35,132 nucleotides of DNA. Source: Spirochaetaceae bacterium (lineage in GTDB: Bacteria; Spirochaetota; Spirochaetia; Treponematales; Rectinemataceae). Both the position numbers and the translations under genes were made by a program. Location: NCBI GenBank assembly GCA_025356015.1, contig JANXYO010000139.1, positions 1-35,132 of the forward strand, in the 5' to 3' direction. Under the pieces are notes generated by a model. That model was given only the letters and a program-made list of their open reading frames with translations, was not told the DNA's origin and did not search any database. Below are positions 23,571 to 30,911 of this stretch, piece by piece (positions within the stretch are counted from its first letter, which is position 1; every line of letters begins with the position of its first letter).

Positions 23571-23938
23571 TAATCGGAATTGGCGTGGACGTCGTCCACG
23601 TGAAGCGCATCCACCACTGGCTCCAGACCCCAGGCCTCGTCGACCGTTTCTTCCACCCAGACGAGATCGAGGCCTCGAATGCGAGGGGACACGCCGCGGC
23701 CCTCTCGCTCGCCGCCCGCTTCGCCGCCAAGGAGGCCTTCGGCAAGGCCGTCGGCACGGGCCTGGCAGGGATAAGGCTCAAGGACATCCAGGTCATCAAC
23801 AACCACAACGGCAGGCCCGACATCGTCCTCCACGACACAGCCCTCGCAAGGCTCGGCGCCGTGAAGGGGGGCAAGGTCCACCTGTCAATGACCCACGAGA
23901 GCGACAACGCGATAGCCATCGTCATCATCGAGGAGTAG
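23567..23938 (+). CDS. acpS: Holo-[acyl-carrier-protein] synthase
   Basis: Transfers 4'-phosphopantetheine from CoA to a serine of acyl carrier protein. 123 residues, normal. The two magnesium and CoA-site motifs are present: GIGVDVVHVKRI (4-15, Asp8) and LAARFAAKEAFGKAVGTG (about 49-66, Glu in KEAF). It ends with a typical HLSMTHESDNAIAIVIIEE strand. The ATG overlaps the cdaR stop (ATGA), and the DUF2225 gene begins 4 bases after the stop. Its position after cdaR, where firmicutes carry glmM, is a different arrangement. Confidence 0.95.
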   Translation: MIIGIGVDVVHVKRIHHWLQTPGLVDRFFHPDEIEASNARGHAAALSLAARFAAKEAFGKAVGTGLAGIRLKDIQVINNHNGRPDIVLHDTALARLGAVKGGKVHLSMTHESDNAIAIVIIEE

Positions 23939-23942
23939 TGCC

Positions 23943-24824
23943 ATGGTCCGCTACGCGCCCAAGCCGGAGAGCGACAAGGAGAAGAAGGTCACCTTCCTCT
24001 CGAAGGACCCGATCAAGTGCCCGGTCTGCGGCGTCGCCTTCCACCGCGAGGAGCTCTTCCTCGGCCGGGTGAACGCCGGCGAGCTGACCGACGAGCTCCA
24101 CCGCACCTACATCCCCATGCAGGCCTACGGGGAGGTACACCCCCTCGTCTACGAGGTGACAGTCTGCCCCTCCTGCTGGTACGCCGCCTACAAGACCGAT
24201 TTCCTCGGCATCCAGCCAAAGGTCGTCATACCCCTCTTCGAGGCCACGGCGGCCCGGGTCGAGGCGGGGCAGCGTCTGTTCAGCGGCCTGGACTTCGGGA
24301 CGGCCAGGGGCCTCGTGGAAGGGACCGCCTCCTATTACCTCGCCATGCTGTCCTACGATCACTTCACCAAGGAGCACGCCCCCACGATGAAGCAGGGCAT
24401 GTCGGCCCTGCGCGCGGCCTGGTTGGCCGGCGAGCTCCACGCGAGGAAGCCCAGGGAGAACTACGACTATGTCGCCAAGGTCTTCTACTCGAAGGCGAGA
24501 TTCCTCTACAAGCTGGCGATCGAGCACGAGCAGAAGGGCAAGGAGCAGCTCGCCACGGTGAAGTGGCTCGGCCCCGACACCGACAAGAACTACGGCTACG
24601 AGGGCGTGCTCTACCTCGAGGCCCTCATGGAGCTCAAGTACGGGCCCCAGGACGACGATGCCAAGCGCCACGAGCGCCTGGTCGAGTCCAAGCGCACCAT
24701 AGCGAAGATGTTCGGCCTGGGGAAGAAGAGCAAGACCAAGCCCGGCCCCCTGGTCGACAAGGTCCGCGACCTCTATGACAGGCTCAAGACCGAGGTGAAG
24801 ATCGAGGACGACGATGACGAGTAG
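23943..24824 (+). CDS. DUF2225 family protein with a putative zinc site
   Basis: 293 residues, cytosolic. Function unknown; DUF2225 proteins are frequent in spirochaetes and firmicutes. Two CxxC pairs, KCPVCG (about 27) and VCPSCWYAAYKTDF (about 78-91), probably bind zinc as in the family. Residues 95-240 are helical with TPR-like character (SYYLAMLSYDHFTKEH, VFYSKARFLYKLAIEHE). The chain ends in a highly acidic EIEDDDDE tail. GAGGAG about 7 bases before the ATG, inside the end of acpS, serves as ribosome-binding site. It overlaps truA by 11 bases. Confidence 0.88.
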   Translation: MVRYAPKPESDKEKKVTFLSKDPIKCPVCGVAFHREELFLGRVNAGELTDELHRTYIPMQAYGEVHPLVYEVTVCPSCWYAAYKTDFLGIQPKVVIPLFEATAARVEAGQRLFSGLDFGTARGLVEGTASYYLAMLSYDHFTKEHAPTMKQGMSALRAAWLAGELHARKPRENYDYVAKVFYSKARFLYKLAIEHEQKGKEQLATVKWLGPDTDKNYGYEGVLYLEALMELKYGPQDDDAKRHERLVESKRTIAKMFGLGKKSKTKPGPLVDKVRDLYDRLKTEVKIEDDDDE

Positions 24825-25689
24825 GCGCAACGTCCGCCTGGTGCTCTCCTATGACGGGACAGCCCTGGGTGGCTGGCAGCGCCAGTCCAACGCGAGGTCG
24901 GTGCAGCAGGACCTCGAGGCTGCCCTCGCGACGATGCACGGCCACGAGGTGCCCACGATCGGGGCCGGCCGCACCGACGCAGGCGTCCACGCCCTGGGCC
25001 AGGTCGCCAACTTCTACACCGACATAGCCTCGATCCCGCCCGAGCGCTTCGTGCCCGCCCTCAACGGCCTCATGAGCGGGGACATAAGGGTCCTCGAGGC
25101 CCGTGAGGCCGACTGGGACTTCCACTCGCGCTACGACGCCCGCATGCGGCGCTACCGCTACTACTGCCTCTGCGGCGGGCCCAAGGACCCCTTCAGGCTA
25201 CGCTACGCCCAGCACCTGGGCCGCCGTCCCGACCTCGATTCCCTCAACGCGATGGCCGCCCTCATCCTCGGGGAGAGGGACTTCACGGCCTTCTCGAGCG
25301 CGGGCGACGCGAGCGCGAACCGCTCGCGCTTCGTCCACGAGGCGAGCTTCCGCTGGGAGGGCGACATGCTGGTCTTCGAGGTGGCGGCCAACGCCTTCCT
25401 CTGGCGCATGGTCAGATCCCTCGTCGGGTCGATCCTGTACTACGAGGAGGAGTCGAGGCGGGCCCTGGGGGAGGACCTGGCGGCGAGGCGAGCCATGTGC
25501 GCCGCGCGCATGCTCGCGGCCCTCTCCTCGCGCGACCGCCGCCTCGCCGGGCCGACCGCCCCGGCCCGCGGCCTCTTCCTCTGGAACGTCGAGTACTACC
25601 CCAGGCCGACCCGGCCCGGGCGCGGTGACTACTGGGTGGAGCGCGGCTCCCCGGGCCCCGGGAAGAGCGATGGCAAGGAAGGCGGATGA
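24814..25689 (+). CDS. truA: tRNA pseudouridine(38-40) synthase TruA
   Basis: Converts uridines 38-40 of the tRNA anticodon stem-loop to pseudouridine. 291 residues, near the usual 250-290. The catalytic aspartate is Asp55 in AGRTDAGVHALGQVANF. LVLSYDGTALGGWQRQ at the N-terminus, DFHSRYDARMRRYRYY, RDFTAFSSAGDA and FLWRMVRSLVGSIL are all family segments. The last ~35 residues (PTRPGRGDYWVERGSPGPG) are a low-complexity extension. The start overlaps the DUF2225 gene by 11 bases, and the TGA overlaps the next ATG (ATGA). Confidence 0.96.
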   Translation: MTSRRNVRLVLSYDGTALGGWQRQSNARSVQQDLEAALATMHGHEVPTIGAGRTDAGVHALGQVANFYTDIASIPPERFVPALNGLMSGDIRVLEAREADWDFHSRYDARMRRYRYYCLCGGPKDPFRLRYAQHLGRRPDLDSLNAMAALILGERDFTAFSSAGDASANRSRFVHEASFRWEGDMLVFEVAANAFLWRMVRSLVGSILYYEEESRRALGEDLAARRAMCAARMLAALSSRDRRLAGPTAPARGLFLWNVEYYPRPTRPGRGDYWVERGSPGPGKSDGKEGG

Positions 25690-26411
25690 GGGCGGACAGG
25701 GAGATCAGGGCCGCGATATTCGACCTCGACGGGACACTGGTCGACTCCGAGCCCCTCTACGCCGAGAGCGACACTCCCTTCCTCGCCGAATACGGCATCG
25801 TGCTGGACAAGGGCACGGAGGCGCGCCTCGTTGGCATAGGAATACGGGACTCCTTCCTCCTCCTTGAGCGCCTCTTCCCCGAGTCCCCGCTGTCCGCCCT
25901 CCCCCTCGCGGAGCGCATCGGGCGCAAGGACCTGCAATACCTCGGGTATTCCGAGGGCCGGGATATCCTGTTCCCCGCCACAGGCGAGCTCGTCGCCGAG
26001 CTCAGGGGCCGGGGCCTGCGCCTCGCCATCGCCTCGGGCTCGAGCCCCCTGGTGGTCGCCACCATGCTCGCCCGGATAGGTCTCGCCTCCAGCTTCGACC
26101 AGGTCGTCACAGCCTCCGAGGTGGCGAGGGGCAAGCCAGCGGGGGACATCTTTCTTGAGACGGCGCGGCGGCTCGGCTTCGAGCCTGGCTCCTGCCTCGT
26201 GTTCGAGGACTCCGTCCCCGGCCTCCTAGCCGCGGTCCGCGCGGGCATGCCCTGCGTGGCCCTGCCCGAGCCCGGTTCCGAGCTCGGCGGCTTCGCCCAG
26301 GCCCAGCTCATTGTCGAGGGAGGTCCCGCGGCCCTCGACGTCGCCGCCCTCCTTGGGAGCCTCGAGACCCGGGGCTTCAGGGTAGGGACAAAAAAAGCCA
26401 CCCCGGCGTGA
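25686..26411 (+). CDS. HAD-superfamily phosphatase, beta-phosphoglucomutase-like
   Basis: 241 residues. Motif I DLDGTLVDSEP (nucleophile Asp14, acid/base Asp16), motif II SGSSP, motif III lysine in RGKPAGDIF, and motif IV FEDSVPGLLAA are all present. The helical cap between motifs I and II marks subfamily IA, close to the CbbY/GPH/beta-phosphoglucomutase group. Substrate (sugar phosphate, phosphoglycolate or nucleotide) cannot be assigned. The last residues (GTKKATPA) and the stop codon are encoded within the terminator hairpin of the opposing gene, with TGA in the loop. It is the last gene of the long rightward operon and is coupled to truA. Confidence 0.88.
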   Translation: MRADREIRAAIFDLDGTLVDSEPLYAESDTPFLAEYGIVLDKGTEARLVGIGIRDSFLLLERLFPESPLSALPLAERIGRKDLQYLGYSEGRDILFPATGELVAELRGRGLRLAIASGSSPLVVATMLARIGLASSFDQVVTASEVARGKPAGDIFLETARRLGFEPGSCLVFEDSVPGLLAAVRAGMPCVALPEPGSELGGFAQAQLIVEGGPAALDVAALLGSLETRGFRVGTKKATPA

Positions 26412-26423
26412 ACCGGGGTGGCT
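26390..26423 (-). terminator. Rho-independent terminator of the cyclic-nucleotide-binding gene
   Basis: On the minus strand a perfect 11-base-pair stem (AGCCACCCCGG / CCGGGGTGGCT, 26423-26413 with 26406-26396), a 6-base loop and a run of six further T residues. It sits 44 bases after the minus-strand stop. The plus strand has no T run after the stem, so it is mainly one-directional, though the stem could also stabilise the HAD mRNA end. Confidence 0.9.
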
Positions 26424-26466
26424 TCGGCGCCTGGGGCTCTACCCTGCTGCCCCGGCGACCCTGCCA

Positions 26467-26916
26467 TTATCCGTGCTTGATCGATCCCAGGCCGATGAGG
26501 GCCTCGTTGGTCTGGCGGAAGCGCGCGACCACGATCGGCAGAAGCTCGAGGGCAGCCTCGGGGTGGGCCTTCAGGAAGGCGTTGAACTCCCAGGACGCGA
26601 GGACGAGGGCGACCGTCTCGGTGACGGCGGTGACGCTCGCCGAGCGGGGAGCCCCATCAAAGACCGTCATCTCGCCCAGGATGTCGCCAGCGCCGTTCTC
26701 GGCGAGCTCGACCTGGTGGCCGCTCGAGTCGGTCTTCTCGACCTTGACCTTGCCCGAAAGGATTATGAAGAGGCCGATTCCGCTCTCACCCTGCTTCATC
26801 AGGTGCTCGCCCGGCATGAATGTCCTTTCTGTGCAGATGCCGGCCAGTCCCTTTGTGTATTTCGGGTTCAGGTTCTCAAAGATGCTTACTTTCAAAAGCG
26901 CCTGTTCTTTGTCCAC
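26467..26916 (-). CDS. Single-domain cyclic-nucleotide-binding protein
   Basis: 149 residues comprising only a CRP-type cyclic-nucleotide-binding domain. The beta roll (GEHLMKQGESGIGLFIILSGKVKVEK, in part) leads to the phosphate-binding cassette LGEMTVFDGAPRSASVTA, with Gly81-Glu82 and Arg91 in place, so cAMP or cGMP binding is plausible. No helix-turn-helix follows, so it is not a CRP/FNR transcription factor; it may be a regulatory subunit or act through a partner. Start GTG 26916 has AAGGAG 7 bases upstream and lies behind a near-consensus promoter. The frame is open to 27078, but that stretch is the promoter region. It is a monocistronic unit ending at the terminator. Confidence 0.9.
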   Translation of the reverse strand: MDKEQALLKVSIFENLNPKYTKGLAGICTERTFMPGEHLMKQGESGIGLFIILSGKVKVEKTDSSGHQVELAENGAGDILGEMTVFDGAPRSASVTAVTETVALVLASWEFNAFLKAHPEAALELLPIVVARFRQTNEALIGLGSIKHG

Positions 26917-26937
26917 GTGTGCGCTCCTTATATCGGG

Positions 26938-26966
26938 ACAATAGGGAATGGCGTTCCAGCTGTCAA
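26938..26966 (-). promoter_or_regulatory. Promoter of the cyclic-nucleotide-binding gene
   Basis: On the minus strand TTGACA (26966-26961, perfect), a 17-base spacer and TATTGT (26943-26938, 4 of 6). Transcription should start near 26931, giving a 15-base leader with AAGGAG. Confidence 0.7.
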
Positions 26967-27084
26967 GGACCGTCCTTCCCCGTCTCTCCGCGTAGAGCCG
27001 GAGGATATTCCACGCACAACTATGGCAAAACGCATATTGAAACGGCAATATAACCATCAAAACGAAGGTGGAATCCAAAAAAAA

Positions 27085-27112
27085 TTGACAAGTTGCATAT
27101 TGTGCATATAAT
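27085..27112 (+). promoter_or_regulatory. Near-consensus promoter of the ridA-liv cluster
   Basis: TTGACA (27085-27090) and TATAAT (27107-27112) are both perfect, with a 16-base spacer. It is by far the strongest promoter in the window and lies in an AT-rich island, divergent from the cyclic-nucleotide-binding gene. The spacer and -10 contain a direct repeat TGCATAT-TG-TGCATAT (27094-27109). Confidence 0.85.
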
Positions 27113-27124
27113 ACCCTTAAGGGT
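27113..27124 (+). promoter_or_regulatory. Perfect 12-base palindrome at the ridA start site, possible operator
   Basis: ACCCTTAAGGGT is its own reverse complement. It begins one base after the -10 box and covers the expected start of transcription (about 27119), a classic repressor position. No regulator gene in the window is tied to it. Confidence 0.45.
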
Positions 27125-27159
27125 GGCAGCCGCCTCCCTTCCCGTTCCAGGAGGCAGGA

Positions 27160-27537
27160 ATGAAAGAGAAAATCAGCACGACGGCCGCGCCAGCCGCGGT
27201 CGGACCATATTCCCAGGCCATCCGCCGTGGGGATCTCCTCTTTGTCTCAGGCCAGATCCCCATCGACCCCGCGACGGCCAAGCTCGTCGAGGGCGACATT
27301 GTGGCGCAGACCGAGCAGGTCCTGAAGAACCTCGGCGCCGTCCTCAAGGCAGCCGGCATGGGTTTCGACAACGTCCTCAAGACGACCTGCTTCCTTGGCA
27401 ACATGGACGATTTCGCCAAGTTCAACGAGACCTACGCCAGGTATCTGGGCGAGAGCGCCCCCGCCAGGGAGACAGTCCAGGTGGTCAAGCTGCCCAAGGA
27501 CGCCAAGGTCGAGATCTCGGCGATCTGCGGAGCCTAG
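27160..27537 (+). CDS. ridA: RidA family reactive intermediate (enamine/imine) deaminase
   Basis: Hydrolyses enamines and imines released by PLP enzymes to keto acids and ammonia, preventing PLP damage. 125 residues, normal. AAPAAVGPYSQAIRRGDLLFVSGQ and the C-terminal VEISAICGA are diagnostic, and KLPKDAKVEI follows the family pattern. The active-site arginine common in true RidA (R105 in E. coli, with the motif ARxxVxVxxLP) is seen as PARETVQVVKLP, so the deaminase-competent form is likely. GGAGG lies 5 bases before the ATG. It is first in a run with a racemase-like and a PLP enzyme, which fits scavenging of their by-products. Confidence 0.95.
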   Translation: MKEKISTTAAPAAVGPYSQAIRRGDLLFVSGQIPIDPATAKLVEGDIVAQTEQVLKNLGAVLKAAGMGFDNVLKTTCFLGNMDDFAKFNETYARYLGESAPARETVQVVKLPKDAKVEISAICGA

Positions 27538-27539
27538 CC

Positions 27540-28295
27540 GTGGTGCGTGGCGGGTTCGTGACCTATGGCAAGGTCGCAGGCATCCTCATGCTCGACTCCC
27601 GCATCCCGCGGACACCCGGCGACCCCGGCCACGCCCAGACCTTCTCCTTTCCCGTCGTCTACGGAGTAGTCGAAGGCCTCCCCTTCTCCGACCTGGTTGA
27701 GGGGCGCTACGAACGCGTCGGCCTGGCCATCGCGGCGGCCAAGGCCCTCGAGGCCCAGGGCGTGTCCTTCATCGCGGCCGACTGCGGCCTCTTCTCCATC
27801 TTCCAGGAGAAGGTGGCGGCCGAGCTTTCTGTCCCCTTTGTCGGCTCTGCCCTCTCCCTGATCCCCTTCCTGTCCAGCTTCCTGCCGCCTGGCCAGGTTG
27901 TCGGAGTCCTGACCGGCCACACGGGCATCCTCATGCCCGAGCACCTGAAGGCCGCGGGGGCCGATCCGGGGCTCATCGTGATGGCCGGCATGGATGACTC
28001 TCTTGAGTTCAAGAAGGTCGTCATCGACCGAGGCCAGGAACTGGATACCGGGGCCATGAGGCGCGACGTCGCAATCGCCACGGCAGCCCTCGCCGCGGCC
28101 GCCCAGAAGGCCGGCTCAAGGCTCGGGGCAGTAGTCATCGAGTGCACCAACCTCATAACATTCCGCGACACGGTCCAGGAGACCGCGGGAGCGCCGGTAT
28201 ACGACCTCGTGAGCCTCATCGAGCTCCACGCAGGCGGCTACCGGACGGTCCGCTTCGACGAGGCCTACCGCTCGTTCAGGAGCCTCGCACGATAG
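27540..28295 (+). CDS. Aspartate/glutamate racemase-like protein
   Basis: 251 residues. Two cysteines lie in the positions of PLP-independent racemases: Cys82 in AADCGLFSIF and Cys202 in VVIECTNLITF, each at the end of a strand. LTGHTGILMPEHLKAAG between them is a typical linker. The N-terminal YGKVAGILMLDSRIPRTPGD, with HAQTFSFPVVYGVVEG, matches a subfamily of Asp/Glu/hydantoin racemase-like proteins of unknown substrate. The reaction could be racemisation, or decarboxylation or isomerisation as in related maleate isomerase and AMDase. Start GTG 27540, with GGAG 8 bases upstream; GTG 27543 and 27558 are also in frame. It is 2 bases after the ridA stop. Confidence 0.8.
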   Translation: MVRGGFVTYGKVAGILMLDSRIPRTPGDPGHAQTFSFPVVYGVVEGLPFSDLVEGRYERVGLAIAAAKALEAQGVSFIAADCGLFSIFQEKVAAELSVPFVGSALSLIPFLSSFLPPGQVVGVLTGHTGILMPEHLKAAGADPGLIVMAGMDDSLEFKKVVIDRGQELDTGAMRRDVAIATAALAAAAQKAGSRLGAVVIECTNLITFRDTVQETAGAPVYDLVSLIELHAGGYRTVRFDEAYRSFRSLAR

Positions 28296-28324
28296 AGGCC
28301 GCGATGCGGCCAAAAGGAGATCTG

Positions 28325-29527
28325 ATGGACTTCAAGAGCGCCCGAGCCAGCTTCCCTGGGCTCGCCGACAAGACCTTCCTCGACGCGGCCTGCGTGAGCC
28401 TCATACCCCGCCAGGCCTACGAGGGGATCAAGTCCTTCCTGGACATGGCCATGTCCTGCCCCGAGGCCGACGCCTCCATCCACCACATCGCCATGGACGC
28501 TTTGCGCCGCGAAGCCGTCGTCGAGGCCGCGAAGCTCATGCGCGTCCCCGAGAACCGCATCTCCCTCGTGGAGAGCACCACCCACGCCCTCAACATAGCC
28601 GCCAACTCCATCCCCCTCCAGAAGGGCGACGAGATCCTCATGGCCGACACGGAGTTCCTCCAGGTCGCCATCCCCTGGGTGAAGAAGGCCGAGGCGATAG
28701 GGGTCGTGGTCAAGCCCGTCCTCTCCCACGATGAGGGGGTCCTTGAGCTCGCCGACTTCGAGAAGGCCATTACACCCAGGACCAAGGTCCTCTGCGTCTC
28801 ATCGGTCCAGTGGTGCTCGGGCTACAGGCTCGACTCGAAGGCCCTGGGCGAGCTCTGCGCCTCGAAGGGAATCTGGTTCGTCCTCGACGCCATCCAGGAG
28901 CTCGGGGCCCTGGACATGGACTTCTCCTCGATCAAGGCCGACTTCGCGATCGCGGGAGGCCACAAGTGGCTCAACTCCCCCCACGGCTGCGGCATAATGG
29001 CCCTCTCCGAGCGCGCCCTGCGCGAGCTCGAGCCCACGTCCTGGGGCTATCTCGCCCTCGAGGATCCCGAAGGCGGCTGGGGAGAGTACTTCCGCACTCC
29101 CAGCATCACCCCCTACCGCGAGTACCGCTTTCCCCGCAACGCCAAGAAATTCGAGATCGCCGGCACCTCCAACTACCCGGGGGCGATCGGCCTCGGGAAA
29201 TCCCTAAAGCTCGTGAACGACCTTGGCATCGCGAAGTCCGAGGCCCACATCATGGAGCTCACCGCCTACCTCCACGAGGCCCTCAAGGCCATGAAGCTCC
29301 ACGTCGTCTCGAAGAGCGATCCCAAGCTCCGCTCGGGCATCACGATCTTCCGCGCCTTCCCGGGGGCCAAGGAGAACCAGGCCCTGCTCCAGAAGCTCCT
29401 CTCAGACAGGATCTACGTGGCCATGCGCTACACCTCCGAGGTCGGGGGCATCAGGGTGTCGACCCACTATTTCAGCGACCACGAGGACATCGACAGGCTC
29501 GTCGCCTCGCTCAAGCGCCACCTCTAG
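28325..29527 (+). CDS. Class-V PLP-dependent enzyme (cysteine desulfurase/epimerase-like fold)
   Basis: 400 residues. PLP lysine is Lys214 in AGGHKWLNSPHGCG. FVLDAIQELGALDMD holds the aspartate that contacts the pyridine nitrogen, and VESTTHALNIAANSI binds the phosphate. The C-terminal RVSTHYFSDHEDIDRLVASL is typical of the family. Relatives include cysteine desulfurases, isopenicillin N epimerase, kynureninase and serine-glyoxylate aminotransferase. A SufS-type active-site cysteine loop is not recognisable, so a desulfurase role is less likely than amino acid lyase, epimerase or aminotransferase activity. ATG 28325 has AAGGAG 5 bases upstream. It follows the racemase gene by 29 bases. Confidence 0.85.
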   Translation: MDFKSARASFPGLADKTFLDAACVSLIPRQAYEGIKSFLDMAMSCPEADASIHHIAMDALRREAVVEAAKLMRVPENRISLVESTTHALNIAANSIPLQKGDEILMADTEFLQVAIPWVKKAEAIGVVVKPVLSHDEGVLELADFEKAITPRTKVLCVSSVQWCSGYRLDSKALGELCASKGIWFVLDAIQELGALDMDFSSIKADFAIAGGHKWLNSPHGCGIMALSERALRELEPTSWGYLALEDPEGGWGEYFRTPSITPYREYRFPRNAKKFEIAGTSNYPGAIGLGKSLKLVNDLGIAKSEAHIMELTAYLHEALKAMKLHVVSKSDPKLRSGITIFRAFPGAKENQALLQKLLSDRIYVAMRYTSEVGGIRVSTHYFSDHEDIDRLVASLKRHL

Positions 29528-29636
29528 GGCTCGGGAGCGGAGACGCCAAGGACGCCCGGCCGCTGTCGGGCAACTTGCAGGAAGCTGCGTTTTAGTGCAA
29601 TTCTTGAGAAGATCAATTCTAATAGGAGGATTCCGC

Positions 29637-30806
29637 ATGAGACTGAACAAGTCGCTCCTGGTCATCCTGGGCATCGCAATGATCCTGAGCCTCGCGCTCG
29701 TGGGCTGCGGCGCGCCGAAGGAAACCGTCGTCCGCATCGGCGCCGCCGGTCCCTTCACCGGTTCCCTTTCCAAGATCGGGCTTGACTCCCTGAACGCCAT
29801 CAAGATGGCGGTCGACGAGTTCAACGCCTCCGGCAAGCTGAAAGGCGCCAAGGTCGAGGTTGCCGTCGGCGACGACGGCGCCGACCCCGCCAAGGCAGCC
29901 GCCGTGGCCGAGAAGTTCGCTTCCGACACCACCCTCGTGGGCGTCATCGGCCCCATGACGAGCTCCGGCGTCGTCGCGGCCCTGCCGATCCTCGAGAAGA
30001 ACAGCATCGCCCTCATCACCCAGTCCGGCACCAACCCCAGCCTGACCGAGCAGGGCTACAAGGTCATGCACCGCGTCTGCCCGCGCGACGACGACCAGGC
30101 CCCCGCGGCCGCGTCCTTCATCGTCAACGACATCAAGGCGAAGAGCGTGTACATGATCGACGACAAGGGCACCTACGGCCAGGGCCTCGCCGACGAGGTC
30201 GAGAAGAACCTCAAGGCCCTCGGCGTCACCAAGATCACCCGCGCGCAGATCACCTCGGACGACAAGGACTTCTCGGCCATCCTCACCAAGATCAAGGCCT
30301 CGAAGCCCGAGCTCCTCTACCTCGCCATCCCCAGCCCCGCCCAGGCGGCGACGATCATCAAGCAGCTCGTCGGCATGGGCATCAAGACCTCCATCATGGG
30401 CGGCGACGGAATCCGCGAGAAGGACGAGCTCATCATGGGCGCCGGCGGAGCCGCAGAGGGCGTCTACGCGACCAGCATCGGACCGATCATCGAGTCCGTC
30501 CCCCAGGCCAAGTCCTTCATCGAGAACTTCACGAAGAAGTACGGCGCCATCTCCATGTACTCCGGCCAGAGCTACGAGGCCGCCTCCGTCCTCCTCGCGG
30601 CCATCGCGAAGGCCGGCGTGACCAACGGCAAGGTCGACCGCAAGGCCGTCAACGACGCGGTCAGCGCCACCAAGGACTTCCAGGGCGTGCTCGGCGTTCC
30701 CATCACCTTCACCCCCAAGGGCGACCTCCAGGGCAGCGCGATCTTCGTGGTCCAGGTAAAGGGCAACGATTTCGTCCAGCTCAAGGCCGTCCAGGTCGTG
30801 AAGTAA
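29637..30806 (+). CDS. Branched-chain amino acid type ABC transporter, substrate-binding lipoprotein
   Basis: 389 residues. The lipoprotein signal peptide LLVILGIAMILSLALVGCG gives lipidated Cys24. The periplasmic binding fold type I (Leu/Ile/Val-binding family) shows VRIGAAGPFTGSLSKIG, VGVIGPMTSSGVVAALPI, YMIDDKGTYGQGLADEV and GQSYEAASVLLAAI. The ligand may be a hydrophobic amino acid, but this family also binds amides, urea and aromatic acids. AGGAGG (29624-29629) is 7 bases before ATG 29637. It lies 109 bases after the PLP enzyme; that gap holds CAATTC repeats and a weak GCCCG/CGGGC stem but no good promoter. The transporter genes follow after a large hairpin. Confidence 0.93.
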   Translation: MRLNKSLLVILGIAMILSLALVGCGAPKETVVRIGAAGPFTGSLSKIGLDSLNAIKMAVDEFNASGKLKGAKVEVAVGDDGADPAKAAAVAEKFASDTTLVGVIGPMTSSGVVAALPILEKNSIALITQSGTNPSLTEQGYKVMHRVCPRDDDQAPAAASFIVNDIKAKSVYMIDDKGTYGQGLADEVEKNLKALGVTKITRAQITSDDKDFSAILTKIKASKPELLYLAIPSPAQAATIIKQLVGMGIKTSIMGGDGIREKDELIMGAGGAAEGVYATSIGPIIESVPQAKSFIENFTKKYGAISMYSGQSYEAASVLLAAIAKAGVTNGKVDRKAVNDAVSATKDFQGVLGVPITFTPKGDLQGSAIFVVQVKGNDFVQLKAVQVVK

Positions 30807-30820
30807 GGCTTTCCCGAAAA

Positions 30821-30880
30821 GGGGCGGGCGGCGGAAGGGCGGAACCACGGGTTCCGGCCTCCCGCCCGCCCCCTTTGTTT
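30821..30880 (+). terminator. Nested hairpin with T-rich tail between binding protein and permease
   Basis: Outer stem GGGGCGGGCGG (30821-30831) with CCGCCCGCCCC (30862-30872), 11 perfect pairs. An inner stem CGGAACC/GGTTCCG (30840-30846 with 30850-30856) has a 3-base loop. CTTTGTTT follows. This is likely a partial terminator or 3' RNA-stabilising structure that raises binding-protein level over the membrane parts. Confidence 0.75.
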
Positions 30881-30911
30881 CCGGTCCTATGTCCCGGGGA
30901 GGGGACCGCAC

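Noticed and set aside
26917-27078. 54-codon N-terminal extension of the cyclic-nucleotide-binding protein
   Set aside because: This stretch carries a TTGACA-17-TATTGT promoter and a spaced AAGGAG for GTG 26916, so it is non-coding.
28325-29527. SufS/IscS cysteine desulfurase
   Set aside because: The fold fits, but no desulfurase active-site cysteine loop or Suf/Isc neighbours are seen; the context is amino acid transport and RidA.
29528-29636. Independent promoter for the ABC transporter operon
   Set aside because: TTGAGA and TTGCAG occur, but no -10 box at a suitable distance; read-through from the ridA promoter is simpler.
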